Shown: in pieces, positions 53,417 to 61,812 of the stretch
How the letters are laid out: the number at the start of each line of letters is the position of its first letter
Position numbering within the stretch: the stretch's first letter is position 1
Assembly: GCF_010667615.1 (NCBI RefSeq)
Contig: NZ_VYSG01000001.1
Span: forward strand, 558,001 to 622,000
Reading direction: 5' to 3'
Source of the DNA: Bifidobacterium choloepi
Lineage (GTDB): Bacteria; Actinomycetota; Actinomycetes; Actinomycetales; Bifidobacteriaceae
DNA length: 64,000 nt
The notes under the pieces: generated by a model
What the model was told of the DNA's origin: nothing
Database searches by the model: none
Seen by the model: only the letters and a program-made list of their open reading frames with translations
Translations under genes and position numbers: made by a program

Positions 53417-54076
53417 ATGGCGTTGCAGCAGGGACTGGTCACGATCACCGGGCGGGTGGGCGGCGAACCGCAGAAATTCGAGCGCGACGGCGAGTTCATC
53501 GGCTGCCAGTTCCGCCTCGGATGCACGCGCTCGTACATGGGCCGGAACGGCGAGTGGTGCAAGATGCCGACGACGTGGATCACCGTCAAGGCGTTCCGCA
53601 CGCTCGGCAAGAACGTCATGATGTCGATCCACAAGGGCGAGGCTGTCTTCGTCCACGGCCTGCTCAACACCGACGAATGGATGACGCAGGCCGGCGAACC
53701 AATGTCGAGGATCGTCATCGAGGCGACCGTCATCGGTCACGACCTCAACTTCTACGTCTCGGAAGCCAAGAGACTCCGGCCCGCCTCGGCGCCGGCAAAC
53801 GACCAGCAGCCCGACGGACAGAACATCCCGAACATCCCGAACAACCAGAACAACCAGAGCATGACGACGAACGCTCCGCTGGCCAACAGCCCAGTCAGCC
53901 CGGCCCTGCCAGTCAGGCCGGTCCCGGGCGATTCATCCGTGACCTACGGCGTACCGCCCGCGGACAGCCCTGCTCCCCCGGGCAGTGCGGCTTCCGCTGG
54001 CAGGTCACTGATGAGTCCCGAGGAAGAGGACGCCGCCCAGAATGAGCAGGAAGAATTCGGCGGAGGAAGATTCTAG
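53417..54076 (+). CDS. ssb: single-stranded DNA-binding protein
   Basis: 219 residues. OB fold in residues 1-115 (LVTITGRVGGEPQKFERDGE, WITVKAFRTLGKNVMMSIHKGE with core TVKAFRTLGKNV, VFVHGLLNTDEWMTQAG), then a Q/N/P/A/S-rich linker of about 85 residues and the tail EEFGGGRF. The tail is acidic before EEF but lacks the usual DDxPF tip, so partner binding may differ; it may be a secondary SSB. ATG 53417 follows AAGGGAG. No ribosomal-protein genes flank it, again unlike the main ssb locus. Confidence 0.88.
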   Translation: MALQQGLVTITGRVGGEPQKFERDGEFIGCQFRLGCTRSYMGRNGEWCKMPTTWITVKAFRTLGKNVMMSIHKGEAVFVHGLLNTDEWMTQAGEPMSRIVIEATVIGHDLNFYVSEAKRLRPASAPANDQQPDGQNIPNIPNNQNNQSMTTNAPLANSPVSPALPVRPVPGDSSVTYGVPPADSPAPPGSAASAGRSLMSPEEEDAAQNEQEEFGGGRF

Positions 54077-54093
54077 GTCTTGTTGATGCCCGG

Positions 54094-54132
54094 ATGTCAC
54101 AAACCCGAGCCAGAAGCTCGGGTTTGTGACAT
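54094..54132. terminator. palindrome, family A copy 6
   Basis: ATGTCACAAACCCGAGC (54094-54110), loop CAGAA, exact complement 54116-54132. It fills the gap between the converging stops of ssb and proS and can serve both. Confidence 0.78.
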
Positions 54133-54150
54133 TCAGGAGAATATCGTCCG

Positions 54151-55998
54151 TCAGGCCATCAGCTTGGCGAGACGGTCGGCGAGGACGCGGGCGGCGGACT
54201 CGGCCGGGACGGCCTCGTTGTCGGAACCGTCGCGGTTGCGGATCTCGATCGTGCCGTTGTTGACGGTGTCGCGACCGGCGACGGCGATCAGCGGCACGCC
54301 GATCAGTTCGGCGTCCTTGAACTTGACGCCCGGCGAGACCTTCTTGCGGTCGTCGTAGATGACCTCGATGCCGTCGGCCTCGAGCTCGGCGACGAGCTTC
54401 TCGGCGGCCTCGAACGCGGCGGCGTCCTTGCCGGTGGCGACGACGTGCACGCCGGCCGGGGCGATGTTCGCCGGCCAGGCCAGGCCGCGCTCGTCGTGGT
54501 GCGTCTCGGCGATGCAGGCGAGCACGCGGGAGACGCCGATGCCGTAGGAGCCCATCCAGACCGGGACGGCCTTGCCGTTCTCGTTGAGGACCTTGAATCC
54601 GAGCGCCTCGGAATACTTGAGGCCGAGCTGGAACACCTGGCCGATCTCGACGCCGCGTTCGAACGACAGCGGGCCGGAGCCGTCCGGGCTCATGTCGCCG
54701 TCGCGCACGACGACGGCCTCGACGACGCCGTCGGCCTCGAAGTCGCGGCCGTAGACGAGGTCGTAGTAGTCCTGCTCGAACTCGTCGGCGCCGGTGAACC
54801 ACGCGGAGCCGCGAGCGACGTGCGCGTCGACGAAGTAGCGCAGCGGCTCCTCGACAGCCGAACCGGTGGCCGGGGCGACGAAGCCCTCCTTGCGGGCCTG
54901 CGGGCCGAGTGCCATCGGGCCGATGTAGCCGCGGACAAGTTCCGGATGGGCCTTGAGCTCCTCCTCGGTGGCCTCGTCGAGCTCGGCCGGCGCGAACTGG
55001 GCTTCCAGTCGCTTCATGTCGACTTCGCGGTCGCCCGGGACGCCGACGACGATCAGCTCGCGCCACGGTTCGTCGTGCTCGTCGTCCTCGGCGTGCTTGA
55101 CGGCGATGACGACGTTCTTCAGGATGTCGGAGGCCTGCCACTGGCGGCCGTCGGTGCGCGGATACGTCGCGTTCGCGCGCTCGACCATGTTCTCGATCGT
55201 CACGGCGTCGGGCGTCGCCTTCTTCGAGGCTTCCGGCGTGCCGAGCGCCACGTAGTCGATCTCCGGCGGTTCCGGAGTCTTCAGCGCCTCGACGTTCCAT
55301 GCCTTGCCGGACGGCGCCAGCGCGAACGTGTCCTCGCCGATCGCCATCGGCGCGAGGAATTCCTCGGATGCGGAGCCGCCCATCGGGCCGGACATCGCGA
55401 AGACCGGCACGTACTTCAGGTCGAGGCGCTGGAAGATGCGCTCGTAGGCGCCGCGCTCGTCCATGTAGCACTTGCGCAGGCCCTCCTCGTCCACGGTGAA
55501 CGAGTAGGCGTCCTTCATGATGAACTCGCGGCCGCGGATCAGGCCCGCGCGCGGGCGGAATTCGTCGCGGTACTTCGTCTGGATCTGGTACAGCGTGACC
55601 GGCAGGTCCTTGTACGACGAGTACATGTCCTTGACGAGCAGCGTGAACATTTCCTCGTGCGTCGGCGCGAGCAGGTAGTCGGCCTGGTGACGGTCCTTGA
55701 GACGGAAGATATTGTCGCCGTACTCTTCCCAGCGGTGGGTCGCTTCGTACGGCTCGCGCGGCAGCAGCGCCGGGAAGTGGACTTCCTGGCCGCCAATGCC
55801 GTCGATTTCCTCGCGGACAATGGCCTCGATCTTGTTCAGGACGCTCAGGCCCAGCGGCAGCCAGGTCCAGATGCCCGGGGCGGCCTTGCGGATGTAGCCT
55901 GCGCGCTGCAGCAGCTTGGCGGAATCAACGTCTGCGTCCGCCGGATCCTCGCGCAGCGTGCGCAGGAACATCGTGGACATGCGAAGTGCTTTACTCAT
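54151..55998 (-). CDS. proS: prolyl-tRNA synthetase
   Basis: 615 residues, bacterial-type ProRS with editing (YbaK-like) insertion. Class II motif 1 around HFPALLPREPYEATHRW, motif 2 TKYRDEFRPRAGLIRGREFIMKD (core FRPRAGLIRGREF), motif 3 SYGIGVSRVLACIAE, and the anticodon-binding C-terminus. The insertion has VIAVKHAEDDEHD and GDREVDMKRLEAQ. The ATG at 55998 gives MSKALRMSTMFLRTLREDPAD; the ribosome site is weak and an ATG at 55980 is an alternative. Confidence 0.97.
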   Translation of the reverse strand: MSKALRMSTMFLRTLREDPADADVDSAKLLQRAGYIRKAAPGIWTWLPLGLSVLNKIEAIVREEIDGIGGQEVHFPALLPREPYEATHRWEEYGDNIFRLKDRHQADYLLAPTHEEMFTLLVKDMYSSYKDLPVTLYQIQTKYRDEFRPRAGLIRGREFIMKDAYSFTVDEEGLRKCYMDERGAYERIFQRLDLKYVPVFAMSGPMGGSASEEFLAPMAIGEDTFALAPSGKAWNVEALKTPEPPEIDYVALGTPEASKKATPDAVTIENMVERANATYPRTDGRQWQASDILKNVVIAVKHAEDDEHDEPWRELIVVGVPGDREVDMKRLEAQFAPAELDEATEEELKAHPELVRGYIGPMALGPQARKEGFVAPATGSAVEEPLRYFVDAHVARGSAWFTGADEFEQDYYDLVYGRDFEADGVVEAVVVRDGDMSPDGSGPLSFERGVEIGQVFQLGLKYSEALGFKVLNENGKAVPVWMGSYGIGVSRVLACIAETHHDERGLAWPANIAPAGVHVVATGKDAAAFEAAEKLVAELEADGIEVIYDDRKKVSPGVKFKDAELIGVPLIAVAGRDTVNNGTIEIRNRDGSDNEAVPAESAARVLADRLAKLMA

Positions 55999-56046
55999 GC
56001 CTACAAAATTAAGCGGTTTCCCCGACAATGCTCAGGTCGGCGACGG

Positions 56047-56481
56047 TTACTTCCTCGTCGTCTCGTCGACGATCTCGGTCGTGTCTTCCTCGAGCATCTC
56101 GCGGTTGACCGAGCCGATCGGGTAGACGAAGATCGGCAGCATCATCAGGCAGCCGACGAGATACATGATGTCGGGCAGGCTCATGACGGAGAAGACGCCG
56201 ACGGAGTTCGGGATCAGGATGCCGGCGCACACCAGCACCATGCCGGCGACCGGCAGGCCTTCCCACAGCCAGTTGTTCGGCGCGCCGTCACGCGTCTTGG
56301 CGTGCACGGATCCCAGATAGAACGGGATGATGAACATCAGGCCGCCGATGATCGTCAGGATATCGGTCAGCTTGATCGTGCCCCAGTTCGGGTTGGCGTT
56401 CGTTCCGTATAGCAGGAACGCGGCGAACAGCACCAGCACGCCCAGCCCGGCGACAATCAGCCCCTTGTACGACTTCAGCAT
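56047..56481 (-). CDS. four-helix membrane protein, unknown
   Basis: 144 residues with four hydrophobic helices (LIVAGLGVLVLFAAFLLYG, ILTIIGGLMFIIPFYLG, LPVAGMVLVCAGILIP, IMYLVGCLMMLPIFVYP) and a charged C-terminal tail rich in E and T. No family recognised. On the same strand as and 48 bases ahead of proS, so possibly co-transcribed with it. Confidence 0.7.
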   Translation of the reverse strand: MLKSYKGLIVAGLGVLVLFAAFLLYGTNANPNWGTIKLTDILTIIGGLMFIIPFYLGSVHAKTRDGAPNNWLWEGLPVAGMVLVCAGILIPNSVGVFSVMSLPDIMYLVGCLMMLPIFVYPIGSVNREMLEEDTTEIVDETTRK

Positions 56482-56605
56482 CGTTCTCGACCTCGCTTTG
56501 GTTCCGGGGTGGCGCGCGGCGGGAAGAATCGTTCAACATTCCGCCGTCGACGGGAACGATTCGTCCGCCGATGGCCGCCCCTCCTTCGTTGTTCTGTCTT
56601 CCATG

Positions 56606-58012
56606 CTAGAACAGCACGTCCGCCGAGAATTCATCATCGGGCGAAACCGGCGCGGCCGGCGCCAGCGCGGCCGCGCCGTCCGCGGCGAGCCGGCGCGCGG
56701 CGTCGTCGGACGCCATGCGCAGCCGCCCGTCGAGATCGATGGCCTGCGGCGAGACAAGGAACATCCGTTCCGAAACGCCCCGCAGGAACAGGCCGTCCAT
56801 GCTCTCGACTCGCGACAGTGCGACGTAGCCCATGCCCGGCGCGAACGTGCGCTTCAAGTCCATGACGGCGGCGTCGAGCGTCATGCCCTGCGACTTGTGG
56901 ATCGTGATCGCCCACGCGCAGCGCAGCGGCACCTGACCGACCGACGCGAGCACGGTCTCGCCGTCCATCATGTCCCACGTCTCCTGCTTCATCGTGACGA
57001 CGTTGCCGTTCTCGAACGCGACGACCGGCCAGCCGCCGCGACCCTCGCTTGCGAAGTCGACGACGGTGCCGAGCGAGCCGTTGACGTACTGGTGATTCTG
57101 GTCGTTGCGCACGGCCATGACGACGGCGCCCTTCTTGAGCGCGAGCCGTTCCGGCGCGAGCATGTTCTTCTTGAGCCGCTTGACGAGGTCGGCCGGCCCG
57201 GCGCTCGTCGCCTCGAAGACGTGCTCGTCGGCGTCGATTTCGGCGAGCCGCAGGTCGTTGAGCTGGTCGGCCTGCCGGTTGACCGGAAACAGGTTGACGG
57301 CCTGCCGGTCGCCGGCGGGCAGCACGCCGAGCCGGCCGAGCAGCATGTCGCGGTCATGTTCGGTGACGGCGGCGCGGCGGATATCGGTGAGGACGTCGAG
57401 CAGCTGGCCGTCGTCCTGGCGATGCTGCTCGGTCAGGTAGCAGACAACTGGGTCGAGTTCGTCCCAGACGAAGCTTTCGGTGACGAAGCCGTCCGGGTCG
57501 CGGCCGGCGGCGGCGTAGCGTTCGCGCGACTCGACGAACTCCGGCGACGGCGTCACGAAGCCGCGGCCGCGCGGGCCGGCGTTGACCGGCGGCAGCTGGA
57601 ACAGGTCGCCGGACAGCACGACCTGCAGGCCGCCGAACGGCCGCTCGTCCTTGCGCACGAAACGGCAGATCCGGTCGACGATGTCGAAGAGCCACGCGTG
57701 CATCATCGAGACCTCGTCGATGACGAGGATGTCGGTGGCGGTGATCTGCTTGCGCCGGCGCGTGCGCACCGTCTTGAGCAGCGACTCGCTGAGCGCGTTG
57801 TGAATGCCGACGCCGCTCCACGAATGGATGGTCTGGCCGTTGATGTGCGTGGCCGCGATGCCGGTCGACGCGGTGACGGCGACCGACTTGCCGACGGCGC
57901 GCGCGGCCGCGACGAACTGGTTGAGCACGTAGGTCTTGCCGGCACCCGGCGCGCCGGTCAGGAACACGTTCGCGCCGGCCTCCATGATCGCGAGCGCCTC
58001 GCCTTGCAGCAT
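56606..58012 (-). CDS. Pif1/RecD-like DNA helicase
   Basis: 468 residues, superfamily 1B helicase of the Pif1-like type. Walker A GAPGAGKT at residues 20-27, ASTGIAATHINGQTIHSWSG (Pif1 motif Ia, core TGIAATHINGQTIHS), DEAD-like ILVIDEVSMM, QVVLSGDLFQLPPV (motif III), and C-terminal motif V-VI AWAITIHKSQGMTLDAAVMD (core TIHKSQGMTLD) and YVALSRVES. Likely unwinds stalled or structured DNA. GGAAGG precedes the ATG. The leader contains the minisatellite at 58025-58197. Confidence 0.92.
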   Translation of the reverse strand: MLQGEALAIMEAGANVFLTGAPGAGKTYVLNQFVAAARAVGKSVAVTASTGIAATHINGQTIHSWSGVGIHNALSESLLKTVRTRRRKQITATDILVIDEVSMMHAWLFDIVDRICRFVRKDERPFGGLQVVLSGDLFQLPPVNAGPRGRGFVTPSPEFVESRERYAAAGRDPDGFVTESFVWDELDPVVCYLTEQHRQDDGQLLDVLTDIRRAAVTEHDRDMLLGRLGVLPAGDRQAVNLFPVNRQADQLNDLRLAEIDADEHVFEATSAGPADLVKRLKKNMLAPERLALKKGAVVMAVRNDQNHQYVNGSLGTVVDFASEGRGGWPVVAFENGNVVTMKQETWDMMDGETVLASVGQVPLRCAWAITIHKSQGMTLDAAVMDLKRTFAPGMGYVALSRVESMDGLFLRGVSERMFLVSPQAIDLDGRLRMASDDAARRLAADGAAALAPAAPVSPDDEFSADVLF

Positions 58013-58024
58013 CGGTGGTTCCTT

Positions 58025-58197
58025 CCCTGTCGGTGTCGTGTCGGTGTCGTCGCCGGTTGTTGCCGGTGTTGTTGCCGGTGTTGTTGCCGGTCGCCTGTTT
58101 CACGGCGACCGGCGCATGGTTCACGGTGACTTTCGCATGATTCACCACGATAGTCGCGTGTTTCACGGCGGGCGTCGCCTGTTTCACGCCGGTTTCC
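58025..58197. repeat. compound minisatellite (11-, 12- and 21-bp units)
   Basis: TGTCGGTGTCG twice near 58029; TTGTTGCCGGTG at 58057, 58069 and (10 bp) 58081; then five 21-bp units starting 58093, 58114, 58135, 58156 and 58177, each with the core G(T/A)TTCAC. In one minus frame the 21-bp units read as a seven-residue repeat (VKHATIV, VNHAKVT, VNHAPVA). Lies between the HAD gene and the helicase gene. Confidence 0.85.
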
Positions 58198-58210
58198 CGG
58201 CCGTCGGCGC

Positions 58211-59068
58211 CTACTTGACGAGTTCGTCGACGACGGTGATGACGCCCTCGTCGGTGTTGGCCGGCGCGATGTAGTTGGCGACGGCCTTGACGTCCGGATG
58301 AGCGTTGGCCATCGCGAACGACCACTTGGCGCAGCCGAGCATGCCGGAATCGTTGAGATAGTCGCCGAAGACGGCCGTCTGCTCGGGGCCGACGCCCATC
58401 GCCTTCTGCAGCGCCGTCACGCCCTGGCTCTTGTCGGTCGTCGGATTCATGATGTCGACCCAGTGCGCGCCGGAGACGACGACGGAGTACTGCGGCCGCA
58501 GGTCGGCGAGCAGGTTGGCGGCCATCGACTCGGCGTCGCCGAAGTCGAAGACGGCGAGCTTGAGGATGGTCTCGGTGTCGATGTCGAGCACGTCGTGCAG
58601 GTCCTCGACTTCCATGAGCTTGGCGTAGTACTTGGCGCACTCGTCGACGAACGGCTGGTCGGTGCGCTGGATGTACGCCGTCGACAGGCCGCAGATGACG
58701 AGGCCGATGTCGTACTTGCCGCTCTTGACGGCGGCGTCCACGCGGTCGATGACCTCGCGCGTGACGTCGAGCCCGATCCCGTGGACGGCCACGATGTCGC
58801 CGTCGTAGGAGACGACGTTGCCGTTCTCGGCGATGAAGCTCATGTGCTCGGAATACTCGCCGAACATGTTCTCGAGCGTGTGGAACTGCCGTCCGCTCGC
58901 CGGCACGAACTGCACGCCGCGCTCCTGCAGCCGCTGCAGCATCGGCCAGAAGCCCTGCGGGATCCGCGAGTCGCCGTCGAGCAGCGTGCCGTCCATGTCG
59001 GCAACAACGAGCCTGACGTCCGGCTTCTCGTCAAGCGTCTTGATTTCGGTCCAGTCAATTCCAGCCAT
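58211..59068 (-). CDS. Cof-type HAD-superfamily phosphatase
   Basis: 285 residues. HAD motif I DMDGTLLDGD at 24-33, motif II in FVPASGRQFHTL, Cof-type cap in the middle, motif III/IV in PTTDKSQGVTALQKAMGVG and AVFGDYLNDSGML with the metal-binding aspartates. Such enzymes dephosphorylate sugar phosphates, nucleotides or cofactors; the substrate is unknown. ATG 59068 gives the family start; only GAAAGAAG stands before it. Confidence 0.9.
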   Translation of the reverse strand: MAGIDWTEIKTLDEKPDVRLVVADMDGTLLDGDSRIPQGFWPMLQRLQERGVQFVPASGRQFHTLENMFGEYSEHMSFIAENGNVVSYDGDIVAVHGIGLDVTREVIDRVDAAVKSGKYDIGLVICGLSTAYIQRTDQPFVDECAKYYAKLMEVEDLHDVLDIDTETILKLAVFDFGDAESMAANLLADLRPQYSVVVSGAHWVDIMNPTTDKSQGVTALQKAMGVGPEQTAVFGDYLNDSGMLGCAKWSFAMANAHPDVKAVANYIAPANTDEGVITVVDELVK

Positions 59069-59156
59069 TGGCTTCTTTCTGTCAGTGGTAACTATCGGTT
59101 TTTTGCACGATTCGCCCGTGGCGGTCGCACCCTCGTCTCCCCGGCTATTCGTCCGT

Positions 59157-59293
59157 ATCCTGATGGCCTGCGCCATCGGGATGCGGCGCCACCAGCCGCA
59201 CCGCCATTCCGTCCCGTGTCCGGATGGTTTCGGAGAGGGCGGAGTACAGTGCGGTACGCTTATAATTCCGTCCCCATGTCCGGATGGTTTCGG
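59157..59293. repeat. 60-bp tandem repeat, about 2.3 copies
   Basis: TGTCCGGATGGTTTCGG occurs at 59217-59233 and 59277-59293, 60 bp apart; ATTCCGTCCC ends the units at 59216 and 59273. A more diverged copy precedes at 59157. In one minus frame each unit encodes 20 residues with PKPSGHG. It lies in the 294-bp gap between orn and the HAD gene, which otherwise holds no gene. Confidence 0.75.
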
Positions 59294-59362
59294 TATCCGT
59301 CCGGTCACCGGAACGGCATGCGCACGTTGCATCCGCGAGCGGTGCCGGCCGCGGTGACCTTC

Positions 59363-60013
59363 TCAGTCCTCGCTGAGCAGGCTCGTCTTCTCGATCCGCT
59401 CGGCGATGGCCTTGGCCTGCACCGAGCCCGGGCCCGGCGACGGCACCATGAACGCCTTGCGATAGTAGCGCAGCTCGTCGAGCGACTCGATGATGTCCGC
59501 GAGCGCGCGGTGGCCGCCGCGCTTCGGCGGACGGTTGAGATAGACGTCCGGGTACCAGCGGCGTGCCAGTTCCTTGAGCGTGCTGACGTCGACGACGCGG
59601 TAGTGCAGCCGCTCCATGAGTCCGGGCATGAACCTGTCGAGGAACTTCTTGTCCGATCCGATGGAATTGCCCGCCAGCAGCGGCTTGACGCCGTCCGGGG
59701 TGAATCGTTCGACATATTCGATGACCTTGCGCTCGGCTTCCTCGACGGACAGGCCGTGTTCCCACTCGTTGATCAGGCCCGAGCGCGTGTGCATGGCACG
59801 CACAAAGTCGTTCATGTGCTCGACGGCCTCCTGCCCCGGCTTGATGACGAAGTCGATGCCGTCATCGAGCACGTTGAGGTTGAAGTCGGTCGGCACGACG
59901 GAAATCTCGCACAGTTCGTCATGGAAGATATCCAGTCCGGTCATCTCGCAGTCGATCCAGATCAACCGCGACTCCTCCGCCGAATACGTCAGATCATCAT
60001 GCGCATCTACCAT
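59363..60013 (-). CDS. orn: oligoribonuclease
   Basis: 216 residues, DEDDh 3'-5' exonuclease that degrades di- to short oligoribonucleotides, including pGpG from c-di-GMP turnover. [11 protein letters not shown] holds D21 and E23; [17 protein letters not shown] the third carboxylate; [20 protein letters not shown] (core HRALADI) the catalytic His and last Asp. AAAGAGGAA precedes the ATG at 60013. Confidence 0.96.
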   Translation of the reverse strand: MVDAHDDLTYSAEESRLIWIDCEMTGLDIFHDELCEISVVPTDFNLNVLDDGIDFVIKPGQEAVEHMNDFVRAMHTRSGLINEWEHGLSVEEAERKVIEYVERFTPDGVKPLLAGNSIGSDKKFLDRFMPGLMERLHYRVVDVSTLKELARRWYPDVYLNRPPKRGGHRALADIIESLDELRYYRKAFMVPSPGPGSVQAKAIAERIEKTSLLSED

Positions 60014-60161
60014 TCGTTCCTCTTTCGTCGATAGCCAGTCGCCAAGCCTCATCTGCCCGGCCAAGGCCGTCGGGACACGCCCCGTCAAGACCGTGTTCCT
60101 CGCGCCGTCGTTTCATAACCAGACCCCACTGTAGTACCTGCCGGCGCCGACGTCCCGATTA

Positions 60162-60613
60162 CACTTTGCTTCCACTCTCCCCTTCGAACTGGAAGCAAAG
60201 TGATGTCTCCCGTCCTTCGAACTGGAAGCAAAGTGATGTCTCCCGTCCTTCCGGCGGCACCTTTCTTCCAGCTTCTTCTACCAGCTGGAAAGAAAGTACT
60301 GTTCGACCCCTCTCCTCCAATGCCCTTCTTCCAGCATCCCACGGAAACTGGAAGGAAAGTATCGTCCGGACCCTGTCGGCCAATACCTTATTTCCAGTAT
60401 TCCGAATCAACTGGAAAGGAGGTACCGTCCAAGCCCCGCAACTCGATACTTTCCTTCCAGTATCCCTACCTCGCTGGAAGAAAAGGATCATCGCGAGGGA
60501 CTATCACCGCACCTATTTTCCATCTTCTTATCGAAGTTGGAAGGAAAGTGCTGTTCCTCGGCAAACTAACCGCACCTTCTTTCCAGCAGTCACAGACAGC
60601 TGGAAAGGAAGTG
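60162..60613. repeat. left array of 63-bp palindromic repeats (7 units)
   Basis: Seven hairpin units. Their left arms hold TTCCA at 60170, 60266, 60329, 60392, 60455, 60518 and 60581; the last five steps are exactly 63 bp. Consensus: CACCTTTCTTCCAGC, a 9-15 base variable loop, GCTGGAAGGAAAGTG, then a variable spacer of about 22 bases. The first step is 96 bp because a 33-bp piece is duplicated exactly (60181-60213 and 60214-60246). Unit 1 has changed both arms together (CACTTTGCTTCCA and TGGAAGCAAAGTG). On both strands one frame encodes a 21-residue repeat with the core TFxPA....WK.S. Confidence 0.9.
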
Positions 60614-60660
60614 CCCTTCAAGTCCGTTCTTTTTCCTCGCGTGGCAGTACCCAATTGATT

Positions 60661-61812
60661 TCAGTACCGCGCCGCCATGTTCCAGGGAAACGGCCCCGGA
60701 CCGGCCGCCATGCGCGGAACCCCCAACCGGTTGAGCTTGTCAATGAGCGGGCGCCGTTTCACAGCCTCGCGAAACTCAATGCGCTCGATCTTCGCTCCCG
60801 TCCATTGCCGTATGAATCCTTCCCGCTGAGCCTGCAGATGACCAACCTGCGCCGCACTGGAGCCACCGGTCATCTGCGGATTGAAGTACTTTTCATGACC
60901 ATCAAGTTCGAGAATGAGCAACCTGCCGTCGGGGAGAGCCCATGCAAAATCCGTTTCGTAGAAATGCGCCGGATTGCCCGGTTCCTCAATCCGGTATTGG
61001 GAAATCGGCACCATGAATCCTTCCTCGATGATGACTGCCCTGACATACGATTCACCGCCGTTGAAACTCCGGGCGTCGACGTACTTGAGCACCTGTTCCG
61101 TCATCATTCCCACGTTGCGTACATGACCGGCCACCTCCCGAATATCCTCGGCAGTCACTATTCCCTGCTTGAAGGCGGAATCAAACATCGGCAGCAGCAG
61201 GACAAAAGGAAAGAGCTTGACGCAGTCGACAAGGGTACGCGCCGCCGGCATCACCTTGATGCCATCGACGGTAACGCACTGGTCGATCTCGCCTTGGGGA
61301 ACATACATCCGTCGAGTCTTGGCGCCAATCCAGTCATTGGTGTTGGGCACGTTGAACTTGTCAACATCCTTCCAGCCATTCGACGTCGCATGATTTCCGC
61401 ATCGTCCTTTCTCCTCGCCAGTCTTTGCGGACCAGCGGTCGCAAGATGGATTGCATGGAACCATGGCCGTTCGGCGAACGCTATGGCTGCCCACGGCGAC
61501 GACCAGGCCGCAGCGATGAATGGAGTACTGATGTTCCATCCCCCAGATGGCCACGCCGGTGGGACCCGTGAACACCAACTTGCCGCCGTGCAGTTCGTCG
61601 AGACCGCGGGCAATCCACTTCACCTTGTCGTACCGGTGCAGTTGCATCCACGTTTCCGGATCGATATACAGTCGCGGAAATGGAATGATCAGTTCGCCGG
61701 CAGTCGCCCGACGCCGCACCGCGAGCCTGACGTTCCGGTTGCCGGCGACAGCCAGTCTCCGCTCGTTCCTTGCCTCGCGAAGTTCAATGCCAATTTGTCG
61801 GTCAAGAGTCAT
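60661..61812 (-). CDS. AbiEi-antitoxin/DUF559-like nuclease-fold protein
   Basis: 383 residues from ATG 61812; the open frame reaches to 61950 but the added 46 residues look non-coding and no ribosome site supports any start well. The layout follows actinobacterial proteins with an AbiEi-type winged-helix N-terminus (LVFTGPTGVAIWGMEHQ), the middle block MPAARTLVDCVKLFPF and DSAFKQGIVTAEDIREVA, and a C-terminal restriction-endonuclease-like DUF559 fold (GGESYVRAVIIEEGFMVPIS; ETDFAWALPDGRLLILELDG; GFIRQWTG). E, D and E-L-D could form the metal site. Unlike AbiE pairs no nucleotidyltransferase toxin gene is adjacent. It is AT-richer than its neighbours and bracketed by the two 63-bp palindrome arrays. 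Confidence 0.7.
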   Translation of the reverse strand: MTLDRQIGIELREARNERRLAVAGNRNVRLAVRRRATAGELIIPFPRLYIDPETWMQLHRYDKVKWIARGLDELHGGKLVFTGPTGVAIWGMEHQYSIHRCGLVVAVGSHSVRRTAMVPCNPSCDRWSAKTGEEKGRCGNHATSNGWKDVDKFNVPNTNDWIGAKTRRMYVPQGEIDQCVTVDGIKVMPAARTLVDCVKLFPFVLLLPMFDSAFKQGIVTAEDIREVAGHVRNVGMMTEQVLKYVDARSFNGGESYVRAVIIEEGFMVPISQYRIEEPGNPAHFYETDFAWALPDGRLLILELDGHEKYFNPQMTGGSSAAQVGHLQAQREGFIRQWTGAKIERIEFREAVKRRPLIDKLNRLGVPRMAAGPGPFPWNMAARY

